64,000 bases of DNA from JANLSE01 sp031362265 (GTDB taxonomy: Bacteria; Chloroflexota; Chloroflexia; Chloroflexales; Roseiflexaceae), in NCBI GenBank assembly GCA_031362265.1, contig JANLSE010000290.1, forward strand, positions 1 to 64,000. The letters run 5' to 3'. Position numbers and translations under genes: made by a program. This document shows positions 33,979 to 42,404 of this stretch, one piece after another (within the stretch, counting starts at the first letter, position 1; every line of letters begins with the position of its first letter). Below the pieces are notes generated by a model that saw only the letters and a program-made list of their open reading frames with translations, was not told the DNA's origin and made no database searches.

Positions 33979-35352
33979 ATGCCCGAGATTAAAGTTCCGG
34001 CGCTAGGCGAATCGATTGTTGAAGCGACTGTTGGCCAGTGGCGCAAGCAGGTTGGTGATACGGTTGCCGTAGGTGAAATAGTTGTCGAATTAGAGACCGA
34101 TAAGGTCAGTATTGAGGTTACTGCAGAACAGGCAGGGGTTCTTGAACAAGTGCTGCGCGCTGAAGGCCAGAGTGTTGGGATTGGGGAGGTGTTGGGTCTG
34201 GTGGGGGTGGGCGGACTGAAGTCCGCGACCCCGGCAACCCCGGCGACCGCAGCGAGCGCAACCAGCGCAGCGGCCTCAGCGGCCCCGGCGGCCTCAGCGA
34301 CCTCAGCGACCCCGGCGACCCCGGCAACCGCAGCTAACTCGGCGAGTGCAGCCAGTTCAGCAATAGTGGCAGGCCAGGATGGTGCAGCGCAGCCGGTTGC
34401 AACGCCTGTGGCCCGCAATATTGCCGAGCAGGCGGGTGTTGATGTCAGTATATTGGCTGGCAGTGGCCCGGGCGGGCGGGTGACAAAAGGGGATGTGCTC
34501 GCTTCACAAGGGTCAGTAGCTAGGGCTACTGGGCAATCGAGTGATACTAAGGCGGAGGATCCTAAAGCGGCAGCAATAGCTCCACCACCTACAGGTACAA
34601 CAACACCTGTCACCCCTTCCCCAGGTCAACCAGTCACCGTGTCAGGGTTAGGCCGTCCCGAAGAGCGCGTTCGTATGTCGCGTCGGCGGCAGACGATTGC
34701 GCGGCGATTAGTTGAGGCGCAGCAGACAGCCGCCATGCTAACGACCTTTAATGAGATCGATATGGGTGCCGTGATGGATCTGCGCAAAAAGCGCCGTGAT
34801 GCCTTCAAGGAGCGCCATGGCGTTGGGCTTGGCTTTATGTCGTTCTTCACCAAAGCAGTGATTGGTGCGTTACGTTCCCAGCCACTTTTGAATGCTGAAA
34901 TCCAGGGCGATGAGATTGTCGTAAAGAAATATTACGATATTGGGATTGCGGTCAGTACCAGTGAAGGTTTGGTCGTTCCAGTTCTGCGTGATGCAGATCA
35001 ACGTAGCTTTGCCGGGATCGAGAAGGGAATTGAGGATCTGGCAAAGCGTGCACGTGAGGGTAAACTGACAATCTCTGAGTTGCAGGGTGGCACCTTTACG
35101 ATTACGAATGGCGGCATCTTCGGTTCGCTTATGTCTACCCCGATTCTGAATGCGCCGCAGGTTGGTATCCTTGGTATGCATAAAATCCAGGATCGGCCAA
35201 TGGTTGTTGCTGGGCAAATCGCTATTCGCCCAATGATGTATGTCGCACTTTCGTATGATCATCGCATTGTTGATGGTTCTGAAGCCGTGCGCTTCCTTGT
35301 ACGAGTCAAAGAGCTAGTTGAGGATCCAGAGGCGCTGTTGTTGGAAGGGTAA
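33979..35352 (+). CDS. sucB: Dihydrolipoamide succinyltransferase (E2o)
   Basis: 457 aa. The lipoyl domain (1-~76) has K42 in ELETDKVS as lipoylation site. A long Ala/Thr/Pro-rich linker (~80-130) follows, then the peripheral-subunit-binding domain (VARNIAEQAGVDVSILAGSGPGGRVTKGDV, ~138-170), a second linker, and the acyltransferase core (~225-457) with the ALSYDHRIVDG active-site segment. DNA at 34205-34233, coding the start of the first linker (V75-GVGGLKSATP), matches the intergenic palindrome at 4319-4347. GAGGAGA precedes the start. Expected partners are SucA upstream and an E3 elsewhere. Confidence 0.96.
   Translation: MPEIKVPALGESIVEATVGQWRKQVGDTVAVGEIVVELETDKVSIEVTAEQAGVLEQVLRAEGQSVGIGEVLGLVGVGGLKSATPATPATAASATSAAASAAPAASATSATPATPATAANSASAASSAIVAGQDGAAQPVATPVARNIAEQAGVDVSILAGSGPGGRVTKGDVLASQGSVARATGQSSDTKAEDPKAAAIAPPPTGTTTPVTPSPGQPVTVSGLGRPEERVRMSRRRQTIARRLVEAQQTAAMLTTFNEIDMGAVMDLRKKRRDAFKERHGVGLGFMSFFTKAVIGALRSQPLLNAEIQGDEIVVKKYYDIGIAVSTSEGLVVPVLRDADQRSFAGIEKGIEDLAKRAREGKLTISELQGGTFTITNGGIFGSLMSTPILNAPQVGILGMHKIQDRPMVVAGQIAIRPMMYVALSYDHRIVDGSEAVRFLVRVKELVEDPEALLLEG
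34205..34233. repeat. Dispersed palindromic element inside sucB
   Basis: Copy of the GGGCGG-x-CTGAAGTCCGCGA element also found between cysS and prmA (4319-4347), with two mismatches in about 28. It is in frame and lies exactly at the lipoyl-domain/linker border. Downstream, ACCCCGGCG and CAGCGGCC units extend the linker. Confidence 0.65.
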
Positions 35353-35357
35353 TCTGA

Positions 35358-35475
35358 GCAATGAAGCCGGGTGCCCTCTGGGCGAAGCAACCCTCTTCGA
35401 GGAATTGCTCACATGTTACATCGGGGTACCAGGCTCCAATGCTCCAATGCTCCAATGCTCCGATGCTCACTGAGG
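35358..35475. repeat. Composite repeat spacer sucB-folD
   Basis: ATGAAGC, the GGGTGCCCTCTGGGC module (35369-35383), a GGGGTACCAGGC variant at about 35423, then (TCCAATGC)n to 35466. The folD frame extends back through it without a start site. Confidence 0.8.
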
Positions 35476-35480
35476 TGTTC

Positions 35481-36323
35481 ATGCCCCCTATTATCCTTGA
35501 TGGCCGCAGTGTAGCGAAGCAGATCCGTGCTGAATTACGCGAGCGAATCAGCATGCTGAGCTCCGAGCGTGCCCATGCGCCAACACTTGGGGTATTACAA
35601 GTTGCAGGTGATGCTGCTTCGGATCGATATGTGCGTGCAATTCGCAAGATGTGTGAGGAGGCAGGGGCGGGTTTTGTTGGAACCATCCTTGCCGCTAATG
35701 CATCTCAGTCTCAGATTGAGGAAGCCACGGCAGCACTGAGTGCTCGGCCCGATGTTGATGGCGTTCTTCTACAGATGCCGCTTCCGGTTGGGATCGACAG
35801 CGCTGCAGTGATTACATATATCGATCCGCGTAAAGATGTCGATGGGGTGACACCACAGAGTGCTGGGCTTCTTATGCTGGGGCAACCTGGATTGCGCCCC
35901 AATACGCCCGCAGGTGGCATGGAACTTTTGCGGCGCTATCAGGTAGCGCTCAAAGGCATTCATGCGGTTGTTATTGGTCGTAGCGCGATCGTTGGTCGGC
36001 CTATGGCGCTACTCTTACTGCATGAACATGCCACTGTGACAATTGCCCATTCGCGTACGCCAGATTTGGCAGCTACAGTGCGTAGTGCCGATCTGGTTGT
36101 TGCAGCTGTTGGGCGGCCTGGAATCATCACCGCCGATATGTTGAAGCCAGGTGCAGTTGTTGTCGATTTTGGGATCAATGTGCTGGCGGATGGGAGTATG
36201 GTTGGTGATGTTGCTGTTGAGGCTGCTGAGGTTGCTGGCGCGATCACCCCGGTACCTGGTGGCACAGGCCCGATGACCAACGCCATGCTGTTGCAGAATC
36301 TGGTGCGAGCGGCGGGTGGGTAG
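35481..36323 (+). CDS. folD: Methylenetetrahydrofolate dehydrogenase/cyclohydrolase
   Basis: 280 aa bifunctional enzyme interconverting 5,10-methylene- and 10-formyl-THF for purine, fMet and glycine metabolism. Seen: SDRYVRAIRKMCEEAG with the catalytic-Lys region K52-like, VDGVLLQMPLP, IDPRKDVDGVTPQSAG, VVIGRSAIVGRPMALLLL (NADP-binding), PGAVVVDFGIN and TPVPGGTGPMTNAMLLQN. The start at 35481 has GAGG at 35472-35475. It is co-directional with sucAB but separated by repeats. Confidence 0.95.
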   Translation: MPPIILDGRSVAKQIRAELRERISMLSSERAHAPTLGVLQVAGDAASDRYVRAIRKMCEEAGAGFVGTILAANASQSQIEEATAALSARPDVDGVLLQMPLPVGIDSAAVITYIDPRKDVDGVTPQSAGLLMLGQPGLRPNTPAGGMELLRRYQVALKGIHAVVIGRSAIVGRPMALLLLHEHATVTIAHSRTPDLAATVRSADLVVAAVGRPGIITADMLKPGAVVVDFGINVLADGSMVGDVAVEAAEVAGAITPVPGGTGPMTNAMLLQNLVRAAGG

Positions 36324-36368
36324 GAAGTACAGGAACCATTTCAACGCAAAGGTGCAGTTCAAACATAT

Positions 36369-36457
36369 AAGGAACCACAGAGGCACAGAGACACAGAGTT
36401 CGGCATACGAGCGTGATCTTTGTGTCTCTGTGCCTCTGTGTCTCTGTGGTGAAGATA
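36369..36457. repeat. ACAGAGGC repeats forming a long hairpin (folD / methyltransferase)
   Basis: Left arm 36374-36398 (ACCACAGAGGCACAGAGACA...) pairs almost fully with 36419-36443; more TCTCTGTG units run on to 36450. It lies in a convergent spacer and could terminate both transcripts. Confidence 0.8.
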
Positions 36458-36534
36458 GATAGTAGAACGCAAGTTAGTATTAGGTCTGGTCGATGTGCCA
36501 CGAGCATGGCCGAGCGCAGGTGCAGGACGCTCCG

Positions 36535-37326
36535 CTACACTCGGTAGGGAAAGCGCATAGTGGGTTTAATAATATGTGTCCCTACGATCAGCGCCACTTG
36601 AATGGTGAAGCTATGATCCGCTTCGATCTGCATCACAGCACGCACATCCGCCGGTGCCAAATCCAGTAGTGTGCGAATTTGAGCTTGGGCAGGTTCAGGT
36701 GTCTTCATACGCGCCGTCCAATTAATGAATTCCAGCCGAACTCCCCAGGTGCCACGATGTTCAGCAGAAAGCCCTACCGCACGACACATATCAATCCACT
36801 GGCTGATGCTATGATCACGGACATGTGATGGATCGCGTAAGAGCTCGACCGCATTCAGGAATGTGTCCTGTACTGGCACCTCGGGCGAAATCACATCTAC
36901 AAGCAGGAGTTGCCCACCCGGCTTGAGCACGCGCACAAACTCAGTGAGTGCCGCCTGTGGCCGTGGGTAGTGGTGGGCACTATAGCGCGACGTAATCAGG
37001 TCAAAGGTCGCATCGGCAAATGGCAGTCGCTCGACATCGCCAGATTGGAAGGTGATATTGCCAATACCGCGTTCCTTTGCCAATTGGCGGCCCTGATCGA
37101 GCATGGCCTCGGTAAGATCCACAGCGACAACCCGTTCCACATGCGGCGCAAATGTCAGCGCGGTATGGCCAGTACCAGATCCAGCGTCGAGTACATATTC
37201 CGCGCCTATCAGTGAAGCCGCTGCCAGCATTGCTTCTAAATCTGGCCCACCGACATGGACTGCACTTGTGGCATAGTTTGCTGCCACTTGGCTAAATTGG
37301 CGCTGGACAGAATTCTGGACATTCAT
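36535..37326 (-). CDS. Class I SAM-dependent methyltransferase (UbiE/Methyltransf_11 type)
   Basis: 263 aa. SAM-binding Rossmann fold: VLDAGSGTGHTAL (motif I), VVAVDLTEAML (motif II acidic), DVERLPFADATFDLITSRYSAHHYP, and VLKPGGQLLLVDVISPE. It begins NSVQRQFSQVAANYATSAVH, typical of UbiE-like small-molecule methyltransferases. The acceptor is unknown. The start ATG at 37326 has AGGAGC 8 nt upstream. It follows a 91-aa gene and udk on the minus strand. Confidence 0.9.
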   Translation of the reverse strand: MNVQNSVQRQFSQVAANYATSAVHVGGPDLEAMLAAASLIGAEYVLDAGSGTGHTALTFAPHVERVVAVDLTEAMLDQGRQLAKERGIGNITFQSGDVERLPFADATFDLITSRYSAHHYPRPQAALTEFVRVLKPGGQLLLVDVISPEVPVQDTFLNAVELLRDPSHVRDHSISQWIDMCRAVGLSAEHRGTWGVRLEFINWTARMKTPEPAQAQIRTLLDLAPADVRAVMQIEADHSFTIQVALIVGTHIIKPTMRFPYRV

Positions 37327-37367
37327 GGAGATGCTCCTAGATTTCAAGCGGATGACCATCAATCTGT

Positions 37368-37643
37368 TCATTTAATATGTGCAATGAGCTCACTCGTTGG
37401 TTTGACATGTACAGCATAGAATGTATTCCACCAACCACGCCTGAACACCATTACCGGCGTGAGTAGTAGAGATGTTGGTGGGTTAGGAAAGATCCAGGAT
37501 GACCGCTTTTCTTCGATTTCGCCGCTGATCTCGCTGCCATCCACAGCTGTGAACGATACTGTCCAAGACCATGGAAGCTGCACGAAGGCATGATCGAAGA
37601 TTGCAGTCCATTCGCCAGCAGGGCATTTCACCGTACGCGCCAT
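37368..37643 (-). CDS. Small protein of unknown function
   Basis: 91 aa, not recognised. It reads as a beta-rich small domain (KCPAGEWTAIFDHAFVQLPWSWTVSFTAVDGSEISGEIEEKR), followed by a hydrophobic middle (PPTSLLLTPVMVFRRGWWNTFYAVHV). The start ATG at 37643 is backed by AGGAGG. It lies 26 bp after udk and 41 bp before the methyltransferase, so the three are probably one operon. Confidence 0.7.
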   Translation of the reverse strand: MARTVKCPAGEWTAIFDHAFVQLPWSWTVSFTAVDGSEISGEIEEKRSSWIFPNPPTSLLLTPVMVFRRGWWNTFYAVHVKPTSELIAHIK

Positions 37644-37669
37644 TTGTTCTACCTCCTGATTTAGGATTC

Positions 37670-38296
37670 TCATTCAATAGCATTCAGCATACTCTCGATC
37701 CGGGTTGCCACAATATCAATCGCGATCTGGTTGAGCCCGCCAGTTGGAATAATAATATCGGCGTAGCGTTTGGAAGGCTCAACAAACTCAAGGTGCATGG
37801 GGCGCACTGTGCGCAAATACTGTTCTATAACCGATTCAACAGTTCGCCCGCGGTTGGTCGTATCACGCTGGATACGGCGGATGATGCGTAAATCGCTTTC
37901 TGCATCCACATATAGTTTGACATCCATCCGTTCACGTAGTGCAGCATCTGCAAAGATAAGGATCCCTTCGAGTAATATTACTGGCCGTGGTGAGATCAGT
38001 TGAATTTCTGTCAGGCGCACATAGCTGGCAAAGTCGTAGGTTGGCATTGCCACTGGCTCACCATGGATGAGCGTATCAATATGCGCAAGATAGAGCTCAT
38101 TATCGAATGAATCAGGATGATCGAAGTTAATATGCGCGCGCTGATTGAGCGGCAAATGGGCTAGATCCTGGTAATAAGAGTCGTGCGGGAGTACAGCAAT
38201 CCGATCGTGTCCAACACGATCTACAATTGCATTGGTGACAGTAGTCTTCCCCGAGCCGCTTCCACCAGCAACACCAATCACCAAAGGCCGCACCAC
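37670..38296 (-). CDS. udk: Uridine kinase
   Basis: 208 aa P-loop kinase of pyrimidine salvage (uridine/cytidine to UMP/CMP). Walker A GGSGSGKT is at 11-18, HDSYYQDL and NFDHPDSFDNELYLAHI follow, then YDFASYVRL, ILLEGILIFAD and RRIQRDTTNRGRTVESVIEQYLRTVRPMH. The start is GTG at 38296, 6 nt after TAGGAG; a nearby ATG is out of frame. Confidence 0.95.
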   Translation of the reverse strand: MVRPLVIGVAGGSGSGKTTVTNAIVDRVGHDRIAVLPHDSYYQDLAHLPLNQRAHINFDHPDSFDNELYLAHIDTLIHGEPVAMPTYDFASYVRLTEIQLISPRPVILLEGILIFADAALRERMDVKLYVDAESDLRIIRRIQRDTTNRGRTVESVIEQYLRTVRPMHLEFVEPSKRYADIIIPTGGLNQIAIDIVATRIESMLNAIE

Positions 38297-38438
38297 GGCA
38301 TACTCCTAAGAACGATAGCATCTGTAAACCACATGCTACTGGAAACTGCCTGATACCGCAAATAGGCGATCTGCAACATGCGGTATATTCTCTTCGTCAC
38401 ATCGCCAATGGATTAATAACACCCGGAAAGGTCAAGCC

Positions 38439-38879
38439 ATGTATAACGGTAATCGATATTTGAACGGGCGCAACATCCCGTCGCTGTATGTGTATATTGG
38501 GATTGGGTTACTCGTACTCCTGGGGATCTGGTTTGTGAGTGGCTTTATCAACGCTGGTGTTGAGGGTTACTTTGCACTCGTAGCTGGCGTTTTGCTTATC
38601 CTGGGGAATTTGCGCGAATTGATTTCAAACCCATACCCTAGCCGTAGCAATATGGCCATGCTGAACACCATGATTGGTGGTGGTCTAGTGGCATTCTTCC
38701 TTGGGCGCGGTGGTTTCCCACCAATCGGCGCGATCTGGTATGTACCTGCAGTTGCGTTGCTGATTCTGGCCGCACCGCTGATGATTGGAAATGCCGCGAT
38801 CTACGGTCGCTATCTGGGTGTCGCACGCGATGGTGTGGCACGCGCACGGCGCGCTGTAGGGAGCCTGATGGTGAAGTAG
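38439..38879 (+). CDS. Hypothetical membrane protein
   Basis: 146 aa, not recognised. Four hydrophobic segments: ~17-38, ~44-60, ~78-92 and ~98-120. The start is Asn/Tyr/Arg-rich (MYNGNRYLNGRN) and the end basic (VARDGVARARRAVG). GGAAAGG lies upstream. Its stop runs straight into GAACAAGA repeats. Confidence 0.7.
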   Translation: MYNGNRYLNGRNIPSLYVYIGIGLLVLLGIWFVSGFINAGVEGYFALVAGVLLILGNLRELISNPYPSRSNMAMLNTMIGGGLVAFFLGRGGFPPIGAIWYVPAVALLILAAPLMIGNAAIYGRYLGVARDGVARARRAVGSLMVK

Positions 38880-38955
38880 AAGAGAGAACAAGAGAACAAG
38901 AGAACAAGACTACCCAATGTTGGCCTTGTTCCTTTGTTCTTGGTTCTTTTTGATT
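38880..38955. repeat. GAACAAGA repeats with opposing arms (convergent spacer)
   Basis: GAGAACAA units (38883-38910) and, after ~20 nt, CTTGTTCC / TTTGTTCTTGGTTC units (38922-38948). It abuts the asnS stop codon. Confidence 0.8.
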
Positions 38956-38958
38956 CTT

Positions 38959-40284
38959 TTACGGATAAATCCGATAGAGCGTCCGTGCGAACGGAATAGT
39001 CTCACGGATGTGATGAGTGCCGGTTATCCATGCGGTACAGCGCTCGATACCCATGCCAAACCCGGCGTGCGGAACGGTTCCGTAGCGGCGCAGATCGAGA
39101 TACCACTGGTAGTCGTCAACATTCAGCCCATGCTCGCGGATCCGTTGCTCAAGCAGATCTGCGTCGTGGATGCGCTGTGAGCCACCAATGATTTCACCAT
39201 AGCCTTCTGGCGCGAGCAGATCGGCGCACATCACAACCTCAGGGCGGTTGGGGTTGGGCTCCATATAGAACGCCTTGACGGCGGTTGGATATTGTTCAAC
39301 AAAGACTGGCTTATCAAACTTGCTGGCGATCAGCGTCTCGTGGGGTGCGCCAAAATCCTCACCCCATGGAACTGGCATCGCACCCTCGACCTGACCCTGA
39401 TTGTCGGCAATCAGTTTGAGCGCATCATCATAGGTGATACGTGGGAAGGGCGGTATACAGCGCTCGAGCGTGGATGTGTCGCGCTCCAGCACTTTGAGCT
39501 CTTCGGCGCAGCGCTCTAGGCAACGCTGGACGATCGCGCTCACGAAGTTTTCCTGTAATACCATATTATCTGCATGAGTTGCGAAGGCCATCTCGGGCTC
39601 AATCATCCAGAATTCCGTCAGATGGCGGCGCGTCTTGGATTTTTCGGCGCGGAAGGTTGGCCCAAAGCAGTAGACCTTGCCAAAGCTCATCATGCCACTC
39701 TCGACATACAGTTGCCCGGTTTGTGCCAAGTAGGCTTTGCCCAGATCGAAATATTCGGTCGAAAACAGGTTCGATGTGCCTTCAGCAGCAACCGGCGTAA
39801 GAATTGGCGTGTCGTAGCGAATGAAGCCCTGGCTGTTGAGCCACTCCTGAGCAGCAGCGATCACCTCGGCACGAATGCGGAGCAGAGCATGCTGCTTGGA
39901 AGAGCGTACCCATAGGTGGCGGCGCTCCATAAGAAAATCCACACCATGCTCTTTGGGCTGAATGGGATATTCTTCGGTTGGAATATGCACAACCTCAACG
40001 CCACTTACATCGAGCTCAAAGCCGCCTGGCGCGCGTGCATCAACTCGCACCAAGCCAATGATCCGGCCTGACGCCTCTAGCGTTAGGCGCTGAGCCTCGG
40101 CAAAAATCTCATCGCCAACGGCCTTCTTCGAGACAACACATTGAATCGTGCCTGAACCATCGCGCAACCGGATAAAGATCAGTTTGCCACGATCAGTTTT
40201 GCCCGCCACCCATCCGGCCAGGGTGACAGTCTGCTCGGCATGTTCGCCGATACGTGCAACAGATGCAGTTGGGAGAAGCGACAT
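38959..40284 (-). CDS. asnS: Asparaginyl-tRNA synthetase
   Basis: 441 aa class IIb synthetase. The N-terminal OB anticodon domain (VTLAGWVAGKTDRGKLIFIRLRDGSG) is followed by the catalytic domain with motif 2 (FRAEKSKTRRHLTEFWMIEPEMAF) and motif 3 (GFGMGIERCTAWITG.HHIRETIPFARTL). LAPEGYGEIIGGSQRI is characteristic of AsnRS, not AspRS, so direct Asn-tRNA formation is expected, although gatC is also present at 60.7 kb. AAAAGGA precedes the ATG. Confidence 0.95.
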   Translation of the reverse strand: MSLLPTASVARIGEHAEQTVTLAGWVAGKTDRGKLIFIRLRDGSGTIQCVVSKKAVGDEIFAEAQRLTLEASGRIIGLVRVDARAPGGFELDVSGVEVVHIPTEEYPIQPKEHGVDFLMERRHLWVRSSKQHALLRIRAEVIAAAQEWLNSQGFIRYDTPILTPVAAEGTSNLFSTEYFDLGKAYLAQTGQLYVESGMMSFGKVYCFGPTFRAEKSKTRRHLTEFWMIEPEMAFATHADNMVLQENFVSAIVQRCLERCAEELKVLERDTSTLERCIPPFPRITYDDALKLIADNQGQVEGAMPVPWGEDFGAPHETLIASKFDKPVFVEQYPTAVKAFYMEPNPNRPEVVMCADLLAPEGYGEIIGGSQRIHDADLLEQRIREHGLNVDDYQWYLDLRRYGTVPHAGFGMGIERCTAWITGTHHIRETIPFARTLYRIYP

Positions 40285-40317
40285 TGCTAGGTCCTTTTCG
40301 ATTTGGAGGTTGACTCA

Positions 40318-40545
40318 CGAGAGCATCGAAGCATTGAAATAATGAAGCATCGAAACGAGAACTCAGATGCTATTGAATGCCGATATTGGCAATAGGAGCT
40401 ACCTTCCAGCTTCAATACTTTGCCGGAGTACCAGGCCGAGGCACCCTTTGGGTCTGGTATCCCGGTCTGGAACTCCGCTTCAATGCTTGGCCCAGAGGGC
40501 ACCCCGCTTCAATGCTTCAATGCTTCAATGCTCCACTGTTATTCC
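40318..40545. repeat. Composite repeat spacer upstream of asnS
   Basis: GAAGCATCG units (40318-40350); a GGCACCCTTTGGGTCTGGTA module near 40440; and block 40475-40514, an identical inverted copy of 6355-6394. TTCAATGC units continue into the last codons of the upstream dehydrogenase gene. Confidence 0.85.
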
Positions 40546-41415
40546 CGACATTTGCTCCAGGGCTTTAATTAGCGCATGATTGCCTTCGGCACCATGGCCC
40601 TGTGTCTGGAGCATACGATATAGCTGAAAGATATAGGCAGTTGTTGGGATTGGTACACCAATCTCGTCGGCAGCATCCATCACCAGGCGGATATCTTTGG
40701 TTTGGAGATCGATTGTGAAGCCAGGGCGCCAATCACGTGCCATGATTTGTGGGGCGCGGTTGGTGAACATCCAGCTACCAGCTGCACCGCCCTGCAATGC
40801 GCTATATGTCTTCTGGAGATCGACACCACCGGCTTGGGCAAAGAGCAGTGCCTCACACATCGCTAGGCAGTTACCAACCACCAGAATCTGGTTGGCGAGT
40901 TTGACCGTTTGGCCTGCACCAAGCTCCCCAACATGCGTGATTGTCTTCCCCATGGCTTGGAATGCAGGTGTTGCACGCTCAACATCGGACACATCGCCAC
41001 CAACCATGATACTAAGTGTACCGCGGGCTGCGCCTTCGCTACCACCACTCACTGGGGCATCAAGCATATGGATACCACGCTCGGCAAGTTGCGCAGCGAT
41101 CATACGGGTCGATTGTGGGCTGATCGTACTCATATCGATCACGAGCGAACCAGCCGCCGCACCATGAATGACGCCATGCTCATCCAGAATAACCTGTTCA
41201 ACATCAGGTGAATCGCTTACACACGTAATGATGATATCGCTCTCGGAAGCCAGTTGTGCAGGTGTCGCAGTAGTAATTGCGCCATCTGGCATAAGTGCAT
41301 CCATCTTGGCATGGCTGCGATTCCAGACACGCACGACAAAGCCAGCCTTAAGCAGATTACGAGCCATGCCGCTGCCCATGATCCCCAGGCCAATAAAACC
41401 AATTCGCTCGCTCAT
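40525..41415 (-). CDS. Beta-hydroxyacid dehydrogenase (3-hydroxyisobutyrate / tartronate semialdehyde type)
   Basis: 296 aa NAD(P)-dependent dehydrogenase. The nucleotide-binding motif is GFIGLGIMGSGMARNLLKAGF, the substrate motif DAPVSGGSEGAARGTLSIMVGG, and the catalytic Lys lies in GAGQTVKLANQ. The C-terminal helical domain has KDIRLVMDAADEIGVPIP. Substrate could be 3-hydroxyisobutyrate, glycerate/tartronate semialdehyde or a short-chain aldehyde. The last residues are encoded by repeat DNA. Divergent from rex. Confidence 0.93.
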   Translation of the reverse strand: MSERIGFIGLGIMGSGMARNLLKAGFVVRVWNRSHAKMDALMPDGAITTATPAQLASESDIIITCVSDSPDVEQVILDEHGVIHGAAAGSLVIDMSTISPQSTRMIAAQLAERGIHMLDAPVSGGSEGAARGTLSIMVGGDVSDVERATPAFQAMGKTITHVGELGAGQTVKLANQILVVGNCLAMCEALLFAQAGGVDLQKTYSALQGGAAGSWMFTNRAPQIMARDWRPGFTIDLQTKDIRLVMDAADEIGVPIPTTAYIFQLYRMLQTQGHGAEGNHALIKALEQMSGITVEH

Positions 41416-41449
41416 GGTAGCTCCAATCCAGTTGTGGGTACGTTATGCC

Positions 41450-41478
41450 AGTATAATGCGCGTGTGGGGGATGGTCAA
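41450..41478 (-). promoter_or_regulatory. Promoter of beta-hydroxyacid dehydrogenase gene
   Basis: Minus strand TTGACC (41473-41478), 17 bp, TATACT (41450-41455). It lies in the 308-bp gap 41416-41723, which otherwise holds a degenerate TTTGCGCC repeat remnant (41548-41575) and the rex promoter. Confidence 0.6.
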
Positions 41479-41623
41479 ATCATACTGAAGGTAGATGTAA
41501 CGACTTGTCCATACGACCGACCACGTTTGTCGCGCGTGAACCACCGCAGTGTTTGCGCCTTTGCGTTGAAATAGTCTCTCCCCGTTGGATCAGGCAATGA
41601 TGCAGAACAATACGTCACACTCG

Positions 41624-41685
41624 GTAACAGTTTAAGAACTTGACAACCCTTCCCCGATAGTGCTACACTTCACGAATACTGTTAC
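41624..41685 (+). promoter_or_regulatory. rex promoter bracketed by an inverted repeat
   Basis: TTGACA (41640-41645), 18 bp, TACACT (41664-41669). GTAACAGT (41624-41631) and ACTGTTAC (41678-41685) are perfect complements flanking the core promoter. The Rex consensus known from other phyla (TTGTGAA-N4-TTCACAA) is not present. Confidence 0.5.
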
Positions 41686-41723
41686 ACGTTTCCGTTGTAG
41701 GGTGTTCTTGCCTGGAGATGACC

Positions 41724-42398
41724 GTGGATCGACCACCTGAAGCGCCACCCGATGTTGTTATTCGTCGCTTGCCGTTGTATGCACGCAGCTTGCGTTACTT
41801 ACTGCAAGAGGGCACGCCATCGGTCTCATCACAGGATCTTGGAGCGCGGATCAATGTCACTGCTGCACAAATCCGCAAGGATCTATCGTACTTTGGCGAA
41901 TTTGGCAAACAGGGGATTGGCTACGACGTTGAGAAGCTACTGAATCAGATTGAGCGTATTCTTGGCCTGAATCAGGAGTGGCAGGTTGCGCTAGTTGGGA
42001 TTGGGCATCTTGGTGAGGCGATCGCACGCTATGAAGGCTTTAGCTCGCAGGGTATCAAGATTACCGCATTGTTTGATGCTGATCCAGCTAAGTTTGGCCA
42101 GTTGCTCAACGATATGCCCATCCGTAGCCTGGCGAGTATGGGCGATACGATCCGTGAGCAGGATATCCGTATGGCGGTGATTGCGGTGCCCGCCGCACAT
42201 GCCCAGGAAGTCGCGGATCAACTGGTGAGCGCAGGTGTCAAGGCCATCCTAAGCTATGCGCCAATGGTGGTGCAGGTGCCAGACGATGTCTGGGTGCGTT
42301 ACATCGATCCAGTTGCGATCATCCATAGTATGACCTATTACCTCGCGCGGCAGGAAGCGGGTATGCCCGTTTTGCCACCGCGCGATGATGATGAGTAG
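41724..42398 (+). CDS. rex: Redox-sensing transcriptional repressor Rex
   Basis: 224 aa. Senses the NADH/NAD+ ratio and represses fermentation and respiration genes when NADH is low. The N-terminal winged helix contains SSQDLGARINVTAAQIRKDLSYFGEFGKQGIGYDV, the Rex hallmark; the Rossmann domain has VALVGIGHLGEAI and the C-terminal swapped helix has SMTYYLARQE. Start: GTG at 41724 is 6 nt from GGAG (41714-41717), while the ATG at 41718 would touch it, so GTG is preferred. Confidence 0.94.
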   Translation: MDRPPEAPPDVVIRRLPLYARSLRYLLQEGTPSVSSQDLGARINVTAAQIRKDLSYFGEFGKQGIGYDVEKLLNQIERILGLNQEWQVALVGIGHLGEAIARYEGFSSQGIKITALFDADPAKFGQLLNDMPIRSLASMGDTIREQDIRMAVIAVPAAHAQEVADQLVSAGVKAILSYAPMVVQVPDDVWVRYIDPVAIIHSMTYYLARQEAGMPVLPPRDDDE

Positions 42399-42404
42399 CA
42401 CAAC

